In this document: positions 1-8,974 of the stretch, in pieces | Layout: each line of letters opens with the position of its first letter | Numbering within the stretch: the stretch's first letter is position 1 | Assembly: GCF_003313325.1 (NCBI RefSeq) | Contig: NZ_QMHQ01000003.1 | Location: 62,001-126,000, forward strand | DNA length: 64,000 bases | DNA from: Pedobacter namyangjuensis | GTDB taxonomy: Bacteria > Bacteroidota > Bacteroidia > Sphingobacteriales > Sphingobacteriaceae | Direction of reading: 5' to 3' | Made by a program: the position numbers and the translations under genes | The notes under the pieces: model-generated | The model's database searches: none | What the model was told of the DNA's origin: nothing | The model's input: the letters and a program-made list of their open reading frames with translations, nothing else

Positions 1-211
1 ATTCTTTATGTCCTACCGGATTATCTCCCAAAGAAATTTTATATGTTTTTAATAACCTGCCTTCTTGATATACGAGCATTCGTTTTTTCGATTTTAAAAC
101 TACCAATGAGTCTATTTTAGAACCAGTAGAAAGTTCTTTTTCTGGATAGTTATTGTAAACCAAACCAATAATTACCAACGTTGAAAGTAAAAAGAACAGT
201 TTTTTATTCAT
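1..211 (-). CDS. L,D-transpeptidase (YkuD family), N-terminal part only
   Basis: The frame opens at an ATG at 209-211 and stays open to the left edge of the window, so only about 70 N-terminal residues are present. They start with a hydrophobic segment (LFFLLSTLVIIGLVY), consistent with a signal anchor. A stretch reading VVLKSKKRMLVYQEG and then LLKTYKISLGDNPVGHKE follows. This matches the usual start of a YkuD catalytic domain, in which the first strands carry a K-x-x-R-x-L-x-V-Y pattern and an SLG-x-x-P-x-G-x-K turn. Such enzymes cross-link peptidoglycan in the periplasm through a catalytic cysteine, which lies outside the window. It starts 6 bp after the stop of the DUF2931-like gene and is probably the last or a later gene of that operon. 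The catalytic half could not be checked. Confidence 0.72.
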   Translation of the reverse strand, partial: MNKKLFFLLSTLVIIGLVYNNYPEKELSTGSKIDSLVVLKSKKRMLVYQEGRLLKTYKISLGDNPVGHKE

Positions 212-217
212 TTAATA

Positions 218-964
218 TTACTCTATAAAACCATTTTTCTTCTGGTACTCCCAAAGCTCTTTGTTGTTTTCTATGTAGCGAGAAGGCGAATCGATATAGT
301 TTGCTTTTTCATCATAACCATTTTTGAAAAGCGTTTTTACACTATCTGAAAGATCTTTAAATGCTTCTTTAAAGTATTCGTCCTTAGTTAATCTACCATG
401 TATGAAATAATCATTAGGTGTTGGATTTTTAGGTTTCAGTTTTGCTCTAAAAACTTCTTGCTCTAAATTAACGCCCCTAAGCCAAATTACAACATTGCCA
501 TCATTTGCTATACCGACCATAAAAGCCAGTCCTTTCTTTATACCTGCATATTGAGACAAAACCAAAAACTGGTTGTTTTTACTAGCTGTAGCAAATACTT
601 GTTTAATCTTGCCGCGTGGTAACTGCAAGCTGTCGTTATAAAATTTCTGGTCTCGATACGAAAAATAGCTTAGTTTAATGGCAGATGGTAGTTTTTGGGA
701 TTCTGCATGATCAACAGACGTATAATAGCTTTGCCACTTGGCCGAAAATCCACTTACATCTTCAGAATTTATACTTTCAAAATCATCGTTTTCTAGCGTA
801 AAATACAATGTAGAGATAGAAATTGGAAATGAAGCCGGAGCTGTAACAGTGGCCGAATAATTATATCTTTCCCAACCTTTAAAAGTTAACACACGATAAA
901 TTATAACGGCGATTATTAGGATACCAAAGCCAATTAATAGTTTATTTACGCTATTTATTTTCAT
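218..964 (-). CDS. DUF2931-like membrane-anchored protein
   Basis: A 248-residue protein with an N-terminal transmembrane or signal-anchor helix (LLIGFGILIIAVIIYRVL, about residues 9-26) and an otherwise soluble, presumably periplasmic, body. The body has YSATVTAPASFPISI near residue 36, LPRGKIKQVF near 115 and GIANDGNVVIWLRG near 150. These resemble the SAP-x-x-YP start and the G-x-V-x-W-L strand I associate with DUF2931 lipoproteins. No catalytic motif is apparent and the function is unknown. It lies 4 bp after the small membrane-protein gene and 6 bp before the L,D-transpeptidase gene, so it is almost certainly in the same operon. That suggests a cell-envelope role, which is inference only. 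Confidence 0.55.
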   Translation of the reverse strand: MKINSVNKLLIGFGILIIAVIIYRVLTFKGWERYNYSATVTAPASFPISISTLYFTLENDDFESINSEDVSGFSAKWQSYYTSVDHAESQKLPSAIKLSYFSYRDQKFYNDSLQLPRGKIKQVFATASKNNQFLVLSQYAGIKKGLAFMVGIANDGNVVIWLRGVNLEQEVFRAKLKPKNPTPNDYFIHGRLTKDEYFKEAFKDLSDSVKTLFKNGYDEKANYIDSPSRYIENNKELWEYQKKNGFIE

Positions 965-968
965 GATT

Positions 969-1271
969 TTAATGATTAAAACCTTTGCCTAACTGCCAAA
1001 CATACCACAGAAAACCAAAAGATATAATACCGATAACTAGCGCAATACCAAATAGCCATTTACCCAGCCGGTAGCCTTTTCCGTGATAGCTAAAAGCGTA
1101 ACATCCTAGCAAAAAAATCAGTCCGATACCCAAAACACATAAGCCTACTCCATTTTCATCTTCTCCACCACTAAAAGCAAATATTACTAATAGTATCAAA
1201 TTCACGAAAATTAGCGCTATACTAAGATTACTATTTTTCTCTTTTTGCGCTTCTAGTTCGCTGGGTTCCAT
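969..1271 (-). CDS. Small three-helix membrane protein, unknown function
   Basis: A 100-residue protein with a charged N-terminus (about 16 residues) and three hydrophobic helices at about 17-34, 42-60 and 73-92. The loop between helices one and two is acidic (GGEDENG). I do not recognise a family. It starts 12 bp after the thioredoxin-fold lipoprotein gene and ends 4 bp before the DUF2931-like gene, so it belongs to the same short operon ending in the L,D-transpeptidase. The tight packing and hydrophobic pattern support a real gene. Confidence 0.6.
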   Translation of the reverse strand: MEPSELEAQKEKNSNLSIALIFVNLILLVIFAFSGGEDENGVGLCVLGIGLIFLLGCYAFSYHGKGYRLGKWLFGIALVIGIISFGFLWYVWQLGKGFNH

Positions 1272-1283
1272 AAAATGATGAAA

Positions 1284-1853
1284 TTAAAGTTTATTGGCCT
1301 TAACCAAACTATCTAATTTAACATCAAACGTGTTTGTTTTGCCACCACAACCGTTGTAAATTACTTTTCCGCTCGGGTCAATTAATATCTTAGCAGGCGT
1401 GCAAAAAACATTATCATCTAATGGCTTTTCTTTAGCCGGGCCTTCAGTATTATCAATTTGTTTAATGCTAATCTTGGCATCAGCAATCATCTTTTTCAAT
1501 GCTGGTTCATCATCAGAAAATCCATTTACAATAACCAGCATCGGTATTTTATCGCCAAAATTCTTTATGGTTTCTTTTAATTCCGCAACCATATCATAAC
1601 TATCGCTTTTAACCAAGTAAGATTTATCGTAAACAAAAACAGCCCAGTATTTGCCTTTGTTTTCTGCAGAATTAAACGTGCTCCCATCAGTGGTCTTTGC
1701 AGTAAAATGTTTAGGTGTTTCACCGTTAAGCAAATCCAACGTAATTTTAGGTTTAATCATTTCAGCCTCTTTTTTATCTTCTTTATTTGCTTGGCTACAA
1801 GCTGACATTGTGAGTACCAACAAACTGCCCATAATTAAAAATATTCTTTTCAT
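1284..1853 (-). CDS. Thioredoxin-like fold lipoprotein lacking a CXXC motif
   Basis: A 189-residue protein with a lipoprotein signal (LLVLTMSAC, lipidated Cys at about residue 19). The body reads like an AhpC/TSA or TlpA-type fold: a first strand pair (PKHFTAKTTDGSTF), a central strand (YWAVFVYDK) where a CxxC would normally start, and a late CTPAKILIDPSGKVIYNG stretch matching the cis-Pro and D-x-x-G-x-V hairpin of TlpA proteins. The usual CxxC is replaced by DKSY, so thiol-disulphide exchange by the standard mechanism looks unlikely. Two other cysteines (FCTP and GCGG) remain. It is the first gene of a four-gene operon that begins just past the terminator at 1895-1933. Confidence 0.55.
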   Translation of the reverse strand: MKRIFLIMGSLLVLTMSACSQANKEDKKEAEMIKPKITLDLLNGETPKHFTAKTTDGSTFNSAENKGKYWAVFVYDKSYLVKSDSYDMVAELKETIKNFGDKIPMLVIVNGFSDDEPALKKMIADAKISIKQIDNTEGPAKEKPLDDNVFCTPAKILIDPSGKVIYNGCGGKTNTFDVKLDSLVKANKL

Positions 1854-1894
1854 TATTAATTTATAAGTGCTTAAATCTTTTAATGTTATTGTTG

Positions 1895-1933
1895 TAAAAA
1901 AACTACTAGAGGATCTGATCCTACTAGTAGTTC
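1895..1933 (-). terminator. Strong intrinsic terminator, minus strand
   Basis: AACTACTAG-AGGATC and GATCCT-A-CTAGTAGTT form a stem of about 15 pairs with one bulged A and a very tight loop. On the minus strand the stem is followed by seven T (complement of 1896-1902). It lies 57 bp past the stop of the gene at 1990-2604 and separates it from the next operon. Confidence 0.88.
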
Positions 1934-1989
1934 TAAAAACGTTGCCTTGGCAAAGGCAGTTAAAACCGATTTCATAGGTAGGTGGTTTC

Positions 1990-2604
1990 TTAATCCGCTA
2001 TGCGGACAATCCCGTTTTCATCCATTGTAAAGTTCATTTCATAGTAGTTAGCCAATTCCATTTTCCCTTTCGTTTCAACCGTCTCACCCTTTTTGGCAGC
2101 TTCAACAGTAAAATTTGCCGTTACATTTCTTTCGTTATCTACGTTATAAACCCAACGGTACAAATGAAAATTTTCGTAATCTGACGGAATAAGCGCCTCT
2201 GCGTCTTTAACTTTAGCTTCTATTTCTTCAAATTTTAAATCCTTTAACGCTACTGCTCCCTGTTTGTTTTTTAAAACTAGGGGGTTTTGTATTGTTTTAG
2301 ACTTGGCAGGATTTATTTTTTCTTCTGGCAAGATGATCAAATCCTGACTCATATCCACACCTTTTTCAATGAAAGAGATATCGGCATACATAAATTCGTC
2401 ATTGATATGATCTTTAGCCATAATGGTTGCACTGTAAACCATTTTATCAGCGCCAAAAGCCGCTACTATTTTTTCCTTCGCAGAAATTAACCCTGCTACG
2501 GTTTTAATATTTTTATCGTTATCAACTTTGTTGGCATTTTTACAGCCAAACAAACCAGCTAATGCTAAAGCTAAAACACAAGAAGTAGTTTTTACAAAAT
2601 TCAT
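1990..2604 (-). CDS. Putative lipoprotein, unknown function
   Basis: A 204-residue protein with a clear lipoprotein signal (VLALALAGLFGC, Cys at about residue 21). The remainder is soluble, rich in Lys and Glu, and predicted mostly beta in its second half. I do not recognise the family and see no catalytic motif. It is a single-gene unit: 121 bp separate it from the histidine-kinase gene upstream and a strong terminator follows. I found no convincing TAnnTTTG promoter box in the upstream gap. Confidence 0.6.
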   Translation of the reverse strand: MNFVKTTSCVLALALAGLFGCKNANKVDNDKNIKTVAGLISAKEKIVAAFGADKMVYSATIMAKDHINDEFMYADISFIEKGVDMSQDLIILPEEKINPAKSKTIQNPLVLKNKQGAVALKDLKFEEIEAKVKDAEALIPSDYENFHLYRWVYNVDNERNVTANFTVEAAKKGETVETKGKMELANYYEMNFTMDENGIVRIAD

Positions 2605-2725
2605 TTAAGGCGATTTAGTTTTAATTCTCAGTTTAAAACTACAACCTTATATTAAAATAGATTTGAGCATTTTGTATTCGCCGTACTTTAGTAAATATTT
2701 GCCCTAAAACATTTATTATTCGCAA

Positions 2726-4702
2726 TTAAGCATTTGCCTTTTTACCTACGTTTACACAATATTGTATCGGTATAGTTAATAAAACTTCCGTACCCTTGTT
2801 AGGTTGGCTTTTTATATTTATACCTGCCGGAAGACCAGTTTCCTTTGCCATAATAGCTAAACGCTCTTTACTAATGGTGGTAGAAAGCGATTTATGCTTA
2901 GCTGTATCTTGATGAACACTAATGCCTTTACCGTTATCATTAACTGAAACTACAAGAAATTTATCGTTAAAGTTAAAATCTATATAGATGTGACCATTTT
3001 TACCATTTGGGTTTATTCCGTGCAATAAAGCGTTTTCTACAAAAGGTTGTATTAACATTGGCGGAATATAAATCGTTTCGAGGTCTTGCTCATCGTGTAA
3101 GTTAATTTCATAATCGAAAGCATTGTCAAAACGCATTTGCTGTAAACTTAAATAATTCTCTAAAGCTTCTACTTCTTCATTTAATGGCACTAAACTCTCT
3201 CTAGACAAAACCAAACTGCTACGTAATAATCGGCCAAACTGATTAAGGTATTTTAACGTTTTTTCCTTCTCATCAAATCTTACAAAACTTTGCAATGCAG
3301 ATAAAGTGTTGAAGATAAAGTGAGGCTCCATCTGCGTTCTAAGCAGACGTTGGGCTAATTGGCTCTTTTCATTTTCATTCTGTATCCTGCGCTGTTTCTG
3401 AATGTAATAAATCAGAATTGCTAATACAATTGCCAAAATTGTACCCAATACTGAAACCAATAACCACAAACGGTTACTTTGCAAAATTTCTTGCGATAAA
3501 GCCACCGTTGCATTTAAATTATTTATGGATTTATCTTTGGCTTGGAGATTAATAAGCGTGCTCATTTCGGCAATGGAACGAGCGTTTTCTGTTTCATAAA
3601 ATCTTCTAAAATCCGATAGCAAAATTTCTTGTTGTTTTTCTGCTCTTTGGTATTGTTTAGTTGCAAAAAGATAATTTATCGTGTTCTGGCGGTATAACAT
3701 CACTGCTTCATCATCAATTTTATTAGGATATTTTTTTGCAAATTCTTCACATTGACTTAAATAATACAAACCGCTATCTAGTTTTTTTGTATTGATATAA
3801 AATGCCGCTATGTCGCTAAAACTTAAAAACATGTTGCCGGTATGAATGCTATTGGCAAAATCTCCATTTTCTTTAATATCTGCCAAATCCATTGCAACCC
3901 TAATTTTATTGTAGTGCAGGGTAGAATCTAACTGCTCTCTCCTATCAAAATAAACCGCTTTTCTATCGGCTATAAAGCGAGTTTTATATGGGCTAGGGCT
4001 AAGTTTATTCATCGATTCCATCTTTTGGATGTAACTATTCAATGAGTCTAAATTTCCGTTAGAGCTAAAAAAGCAAACAGCCATTTGGCTGTAGCCTCTA
4101 AACTTTACGTCAATATCGTCTTTTAATTGAGGAAACAACGCCATGGCGCTACGATTGTATTTAAACGCCGCTTGAAACTGCTTTAATTTTGCACTAGATT
4201 GTGCTGCAGCAAAAAAGATTGTTGTTTTAGATTTTGGAAGAATATCTAAAGAACTATCTGCCAAGAGCATTTGTGCTGCTCTATTAAAATAATAATTCTC
4301 TTGATGTATTTTTTGCTCTAAGCTTGCAATGTTTCCTAAACCAGAATACAGCAAGATTTTTTCTTCATCAAAGGCAGGTTGCTTTTCCATCAATTCCCAA
4401 GCGATATGCATGTGGCTTTTGATAGAATCTATCTCGTTTAAATTGTAAAAAACGCCTGCAATATTATAGTGGATTTTAGATTCCAATACTGAATCTTTCG
4501 CAAAGCGAGGATCTTTTAACTGCTTGTACCAGAATTTCAATTTCCCTTGCAGATCATCATTTTTACGTTGCTCTTCTGATATTTTTTTTAATATTTTAAG
4601 ATTGGTTTTGCGAGCATCTTCTGTTAATGTTTTTGAATTTTCTTTACAGGCATAAAGGCAAAAGACTACAAGAAGGATTAAAATCGAAACAAAATTCCTC
4701 AT
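2726..4702 (-). CDS. LytS-type sensor histidine kinase with TPR-like sensor
   Basis: A 658-residue kinase. The N-terminus is a signal sequence ending in LYAC, so it may be lipidated or simply exported. Residues about 30-400 are helical with a TPR-like pattern and should be periplasmic. One transmembrane helix follows at about 411-434 (LWLLVSVLGTILAIVLAI). The cytoplasmic part is the His_kinase family (PF06580): phospho-acceptor motif QMEPHFIFNTL with His near 460, asparagine motif FVENALLHGINP near 555, and glycine motif NDNGKGIS near 592. It shares one base (TAATG) with the LytTR regulator gene upstream, so the two form a two-component pair. The signal sensed is unknown. Confidence 0.88.
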   Translation of the reverse strand: MRNFVSILILLVVFCLYACKENSKTLTEDARKTNLKILKKISEEQRKNDDLQGKLKFWYKQLKDPRFAKDSVLESKIHYNIAGVFYNLNEIDSIKSHMHIAWELMEKQPAFDEEKILLYSGLGNIASLEQKIHQENYYFNRAAQMLLADSSLDILPKSKTTIFFAAAQSSAKLKQFQAAFKYNRSAMALFPQLKDDIDVKFRGYSQMAVCFFSSNGNLDSLNSYIQKMESMNKLSPSPYKTRFIADRKAVYFDRREQLDSTLHYNKIRVAMDLADIKENGDFANSIHTGNMFLSFSDIAAFYINTKKLDSGLYYLSQCEEFAKKYPNKIDDEAVMLYRQNTINYLFATKQYQRAEKQQEILLSDFRRFYETENARSIAEMSTLINLQAKDKSINNLNATVALSQEILQSNRLWLLVSVLGTILAIVLAILIYYIQKQRRIQNENEKSQLAQRLLRTQMEPHFIFNTLSALQSFVRFDEKEKTLKYLNQFGRLLRSSLVLSRESLVPLNEEVEALENYLSLQQMRFDNAFDYEINLHDEQDLETIYIPPMLIQPFVENALLHGINPNGKNGHIYIDFNFNDKFLVVSVNDNGKGISVHQDTAKHKSLSTTISKERLAIMAKETGLPAGINIKSQPNKGTEVLLTIPIQYCVNVGKKANA

Positions 4703-5445
4703 TAGCCAATTTCGTTTATTTGTTGTACGATGTAATCTTTTCGTCTGCTTGCTACCGGAATCTCAGTTTTATCTTTCATCACGATAGTGCCAATTTTTAA
4801 AAACTTATCTACGTAAAGTACATTTACCAGATAAGATTGATGGGGTCTTAAAAACCATTTTTCTGGCAAGAGTTCATCGTAATATTTTAATGGTTTCGAG
4901 ATAATAAGTTTACGCCCTTCCGATAGGAAAAAATTGGTATAACCACCATCGCTTTGGCAATACATGATATCTTTTAACTGCAAAACCTGCAAAAATTCTT
5001 GCGTATGCAGTATTAGGCGGCTTTCTAAACCGCTATCTTTCTCGTTAACGCTTTTAACAATTTCTAATTGTTGGTTTAGTAGAGTTGAAGACTTTTGCTC
5101 TTTAAAAATCCTATGCAGCGCATCTCTCAACTCATTCTCATCAAGGGGCTTAAGCAGATAATCTAAAGCTCCATATTTTATCGCCTTTATTGCGAAATGG
5201 TTATAGGCAGTTATAAAAATGATATTAAAATTTATTTCTGGAAGACTATTTAGGATGTCAAAAGCAGTGCCATCGGTTAGTTGTATATCCATTAAAACCA
5301 ACTCTGGATTTGTGGCTTTAATTAAAACCAGCGCATCTTGAACGCTGCTTGCGGTTCCTAGTAAATTAAACTCCTTCTCTTGTGATACAAGCCATTCTAT
5401 CTCCTTACGAACAGCCGGCTCGTCTTCAATTATTAACGTACGCAT
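4702..5445 (-). CDS. LytTR-family response regulator
   Basis: A 247-residue regulator with a receiver domain (residues about 1-120) and a LytTR DNA-binding domain (about 145-245). Receiver residues are in place: acidic pair EDE at 7-9, phospho-acceptor Asp53 in LVLMDIQLTDG, and the conserved Lys in LLKPLDENEL near 102. The LytTR part contains DIMYCQSDGGYTNFFL and FLRPHQSYLVN, both typical of the fold. LytTR proteins bind paired direct repeats spaced about 21 bp. It is translationally coupled to the partner kinase. The target genes are not known. Confidence 0.92.
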   Translation of the reverse strand: MRTLIIEDEPAVRKEIEWLVSQEKEFNLLGTASSVQDALVLIKATNPELVLMDIQLTDGTAFDILNSLPEINFNIIFITAYNHFAIKAIKYGALDYLLKPLDENELRDALHRIFKEQKSSTLLNQQLEIVKSVNEKDSGLESRLILHTQEFLQVLQLKDIMYCQSDGGYTNFFLSEGRKLIISKPLKYYDELLPEKWFLRPHQSYLVNVLYVDKFLKIGTIVMKDKTEIPVASRRKDYIVQQINEIG

Positions 5446-5502
5446 TATTTATAAACTTTGGAATAGGTAAAACCAAAAGGAATTTAGCGTAAGATAGTTA
5501 TT

Positions 5503-6291
5503 TTAGAAATACTTCTTAATGGTTTGTAAAATTTCGTCGGTTACTTTTCCATTTGAGGCTAAAAGCTCTCTGGTTTCTATAAATTCGTCGCCACCTGCAA
5601 AGTTTGAAATAATACCGCCAGCCTGTTGAACCAGGTATGCTCCAGCTGCCACATCGTAACTATTTAGGTTATATTCGAAATAAGCATCAAATCTGCCACA
5701 AGCAACATAAGCCAAGTCTACTGCAGCAGAACCTATGCGTCTTAATCCGTGGCATTTCTGCATCATTTCTGTAAACAATTGCATGTATTGTGGTTGTTTA
5801 TCAAACTGATAATAAGGAAAACCAGTAGCTAATAAACTTTGAGAAAGATTTGAATTGTTTGAAACGCGAATTTCTTTATTATTTAGAAAAGCGGGGCCAC
5901 CTTTGTAGGTATAAAACATCTCGCCCCTATTTATTTCATAAACTACACCAATAACTGGCAAATTACCTTCGTAAAGTGCAATACTTACAGAATAGGTCGG
6001 GATTCCGTGAATAAAATTTGTTGTTCCATCTAGTGGATCTATGATCCAAGTAAAATCTTTGCCATAGGTATTTACTGTTTCTTCCTCAGTAATAAATCCG
6101 GCTTCCGGTAAAAGTTTACTTAGGTTCCTTACCAACTGTTTCTCTGCATTTTTATCTACATAAGAAACCATATCGTTTAATCCTTTGTATTCAATTTTAT
6201 TTGCATCAAAAGCCATTGCTTCCTTGCGAATAAAATTTCCGGTTAAACGTGTTATGGCAATAATCTTTGTACAGAGTAATTCGTAATCCAT
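5503..6291 (-). CDS. Inositol monophosphatase family protein
   Basis: A 262-residue enzyme of the SuhB/IMPase family. Metal- and phosphate-binding motifs are present: EEE at about 69-71 (FITEEE), DPLDGTTNF at 85-93 (the family signature) and YDVAAGAYLVQQAGG near 213, where the first residue is Tyr instead of the common Trp. Length matches the family norm. Such enzymes hydrolyse small sugar or inositol phosphates in the cytoplasm; the substrate here cannot be told from sequence. Only 1 bp separates it from lgt upstream, so the two genes are co-transcribed. Confidence 0.9.
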   Translation of the reverse strand: MDYELLCTKIIAITRLTGNFIRKEAMAFDANKIEYKGLNDMVSYVDKNAEKQLVRNLSKLLPEAGFITEEETVNTYGKDFTWIIDPLDGTTNFIHGIPTYSVSIALYEGNLPVIGVVYEINRGEMFYTYKGGPAFLNNKEIRVSNNSNLSQSLLATGFPYYQFDKQPQYMQLFTEMMQKCHGLRRIGSAAVDLAYVACGRFDAYFEYNLNSYDVAAGAYLVQQAGGIISNFAGGDEFIETRELLASNGKVTDEILQTIKKYF

Positions 6292-6292
6292 A

Positions 6293-7447
6293 TTAGTAGG
6301 AAGCTAATTTTTCTTTATTTTTTTGTGAGTAGCCTACCAAAACTATACCACCAATAAACAGCAATGCAGATATAAGTTCTGCTTGGGTAAATGGAATACC
6401 AGCAACGTGATATTTAGAGTTAACACGAATTAATTCGATGAAAAACCTTTCTACCCCAGCAAACATCATATAAATGCCAAACATTGTGCCCGGAGATTTG
6501 ATTTTGGTTCTGATGCTCCATAAAATGAAGAAAATGATAAAAGCTAAAATAACCTCGTAGATAGGAGTTGGATAAACCGGCTGTGCTAACTCGTTACAAA
6601 ACTTACCTACGCAACCTTCGATAGGATTACCAACTTGCGCTACATTATTTGGATAAGTATATGCCCACAACCAGTCTGGCAACCAAGTAAAGGGTTTAGG
6701 ATTTAAATTCGGAATACCCCAATCTCCATCGCCAGATAAATGACAACCAATACGACCGACAGCATAAGCCAGCATCATGCCGGGCCCGCCGACATCTAAC
6801 ATGTGTAACGGTTTAATACCGTTCTTTTTAGCAATAATTAATACAGCAGCGCCACCGCAAATTAAACCTCCAAAAAAAGTAAGACCACTAAAAGATAATA
6901 GCCCACCAATTGGATCTTTTACAAAACTATCCCAGTTTTCTAGGTTATCGAAAATTTTAGCGCCTAAGAAACCCCAAATAGCAGCCCATACGATTAGCTG
7001 TCCCATTATTTCGTGCGGGCGGACAGTTACTTCTACAGTTTTTGGCTTAGGTAATTTGTTTTTTTCTTTCTCTTTATAATCCCAATAGGCGAAAAATACG
7101 GCTAGTGCTATACCGCCTAGTAAATTCCCCTTGGTAGACAACAATACGGTTTGCGCATCATCTACAAACAAGCGATAGTTTAATAATGCGTAAAATAATT
7201 TGTAGCCAATAATAAAACCAAAAAAAGCATTAGATGCTATTTCTAAAAAGGTTGCCGGCTCGCCTAAAGTAATTTTTCTTTTAATTGGGTGTAACAAACC
7301 CAAAGCTTCCTTACGTTGCAATTCTTTGCTAAATGCCCAATAACCCGCTATAAAAGCTAAGGCAACAAATACACCAAAGGTGTTAAAAGGAAGTGGCAAA
7401 TTGATACCGAAAAGATAGTTTAAAAAGTGCGAAACGGTTGGAAACAT
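6293..7447 (-). CDS. lgt: Prolipoprotein diacylglyceryl transferase
   Basis: A 384-residue integral membrane enzyme that transfers diacylglyceryl from phosphatidylglycerol to the lipobox cysteine of prolipoproteins, the first step of lipoprotein maturation. The Lgt signature region is at about residue 225-240 (AYAVGRIGCHLSGDGDWG). At least seven hydrophobic helices are visible. It is about 90 residues longer than the E. coli enzyme, with extra loops around residues 60-90 and 245-285 (PNLNPKPFTWLPDWLWAY), which is normal for Bacteroidota Lgt. Many lipoproteins in this window depend on this enzyme. The ATG is at 7445-7447, and a weak -7-like box (TATCTTCG) lies at 7463-7470. Confidence 0.93.
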   Translation of the reverse strand: MFPTVSHFLNYLFGINLPLPFNTFGVFVALAFIAGYWAFSKELQRKEALGLLHPIKRKITLGEPATFLEIASNAFFGFIIGYKLFYALLNYRLFVDDAQTVLLSTKGNLLGGIALAVFFAYWDYKEKEKNKLPKPKTVEVTVRPHEIMGQLIVWAAIWGFLGAKIFDNLENWDSFVKDPIGGLLSFSGLTFFGGLICGGAAVLIIAKKNGIKPLHMLDVGGPGMMLAYAVGRIGCHLSGDGDWGIPNLNPKPFTWLPDWLWAYTYPNNVAQVGNPIEGCVGKFCNELAQPVYPTPIYEVILAFIIFFILWSIRTKIKSPGTMFGIYMMFAGVERFFIELIRVNSKYHVAGIPFTQAELISALLFIGGIVLVGYSQKNKEKLASY

Positions 7448-7536
7448 AGTAAAAAGTTTAGGCGAAGATAATAAACAGTTTTCAGTTGTGGGTTATTCGC
7501 AACTACTAACTTAAAAGGAAAACTCTAGGGGGTAAA

Positions 7537-8856
7537 TTAGTGTACTAAAACCTCTTGAATTTCAGCAACTTCAACCTCTCCATCTGCTAAAAGCTCAATC
7601 AGCTTCACATTTTTCAGCTCGTTAACCATAACCGGATCGTATTTAGCTTTCACCTTAACGTAGTTTTTAGTAAAACCATGCATAAAACCGTTTTTCTGAT
7701 CGTCTTCGAAAAGCACTTGCGCTGAAGTTCCTATTTGAGATTGATAAAATGCTCTCCTTTTCTTGTCTGAAAGAATGTGCAACATTTTATTTCTATCAAA
7801 ACGAGTGCTACCAGCAACTTTACCTTTCATTTCTGCAGCTTCGGTTTGCTCACGCTCAGAATAAGTAAATACGTGCAAATACGAGATATCCAACTCGTTC
7901 AAAAACTGGTAAGTGTCTAAGAAATCGTCGTGAGTTTCTCCAGGAAAACCTACAATAACATCAACCCCAATGCAACAGTTTGGCATTACGGCTTTTATTT
8001 TTGCAACACGCTCGGTATATAATTCCCTTTGGTAACGTCTTTTCATCAAGCCTAAAATTTTATTAGAACCCGATTGCAGAGGAATATGAAAGTGGGGAAC
8101 AAAACGCTTAGACTGAGCAACAAACTCAATAATTTCGTTGCTTAATAAATTAGGCTCGATAGAAGAAATACGGATGCGTTCTATACCTTCCACTTCATCG
8201 AGCGCTTTAACCAAATCAAAAAATTTAGTCTCTCTTTTACCGTTTACAATACCGAAATCTCCAAGGTTTACCCCAGTTAAAACAATCTCCTTAACACCAC
8301 TTGCGGCAATTTGCGTAGCACGATTTACCACATTTTCAATGGTATCGCTTCTACTACCCCCACGAGCTAAGGGAATGGTACAATAAGTACATGGGTAATC
8401 GCAACCATCTTGTACCTTTAAAAAAGTTCTTGTTCTATCGCCAATAGAATAGGCCGCTATAAAATTATGGTTTACCTTTTCTATATTCTGTTGATGTACA
8501 ACAGCTTTAGGATTTTTAGTTAAATCAGAGATAAACTCTACGATACGGAATTTTTCGGCAGCGCCTAAAACCATATCTACGCCTTCTATCTCTGCAATTT
8601 CTGTAGGTTTTAGTTGCGCATAACAGCCAACAATGGTGATGTACGCGTTAGGAGAATATTTTAGCGCCTCCTTAACAACCTTTCTGCACTTTTTATCAGC
8701 GTGGTCTGTAACAGAACAAGTATTAATTACATATACGTCTGCAGCATCGGTAAATTCTACTACCGCATAACCAGCATCAGTAAACAACCTACCAATGCTT
8801 GATGTTTCTGAGAAATTAAGCTTACAACCAAGTGTATAAAATGCAACTTTTTTCAT
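7537..8856 (-). CDS. mtaB: tRNA t6A37 methylthiotransferase MtaB
   Basis: A 439-residue radical-SAM enzyme that converts t6A37 to ms2t6A37 in tRNAs reading ANN codons. The N-terminal UPF0004 domain has three conserved cysteines (TLGCKLNF near 10, INTCSVTD near 47, VGCYAQ near 82). The radical-SAM cluster motif is CDYPCTYC near 153-160, followed by IPLARGGSRS. A C-terminal TRAM-like segment covers about 370-435. The N-terminal TLGCKLN favours MtaB over MiaB. A consensus -7 box lies only 8 bp upstream of the ATG. Confidence 0.92.
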   Translation of the reverse strand: MKKVAFYTLGCKLNFSETSSIGRLFTDAGYAVVEFTDAADVYVINTCSVTDHADKKCRKVVKEALKYSPNAYITIVGCYAQLKPTEIAEIEGVDMVLGAAEKFRIVEFISDLTKNPKAVVHQQNIEKVNHNFIAAYSIGDRTRTFLKVQDGCDYPCTYCTIPLARGGSRSDTIENVVNRATQIAASGVKEIVLTGVNLGDFGIVNGKRETKFFDLVKALDEVEGIERIRISSIEPNLLSNEIIEFVAQSKRFVPHFHIPLQSGSNKILGLMKRRYQRELYTERVAKIKAVMPNCCIGVDVIVGFPGETHDDFLDTYQFLNELDISYLHVFTYSEREQTEAAEMKGKVAGSTRFDRNKMLHILSDKKRRAFYQSQIGTSAQVLFEDDQKNGFMHGFTKNYVKVKAKYDPVMVNELKNVKLIELLADGEVEVAEIQEVLVH

Positions 8857-8864
8857 GGAGCTTG

Positions 8865-8872
8865 CAAAGATA
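8865..8872 (-). promoter_or_regulatory. -7 box of the mtaB promoter
   Basis: TATCTTTG matches the Bacteroidota sigma-A -7 consensus TAnnTTTG exactly. A TTTA in the place of the -33 TTTG lies 18 bp upstream. The box ends 8 bp before the mtaB ATG, so the leader would be only a few bases long. Confidence 0.6.
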
Positions 8873-8974
8873 GGAAAATAAGTTATCAGTTAAAGTTTAC
8901 CCCTTAGGCACATTAATTAAATGACAAATGAAAGATTGAAGTAAGATTTCAACATACAAAATAAAAACCTAAAT

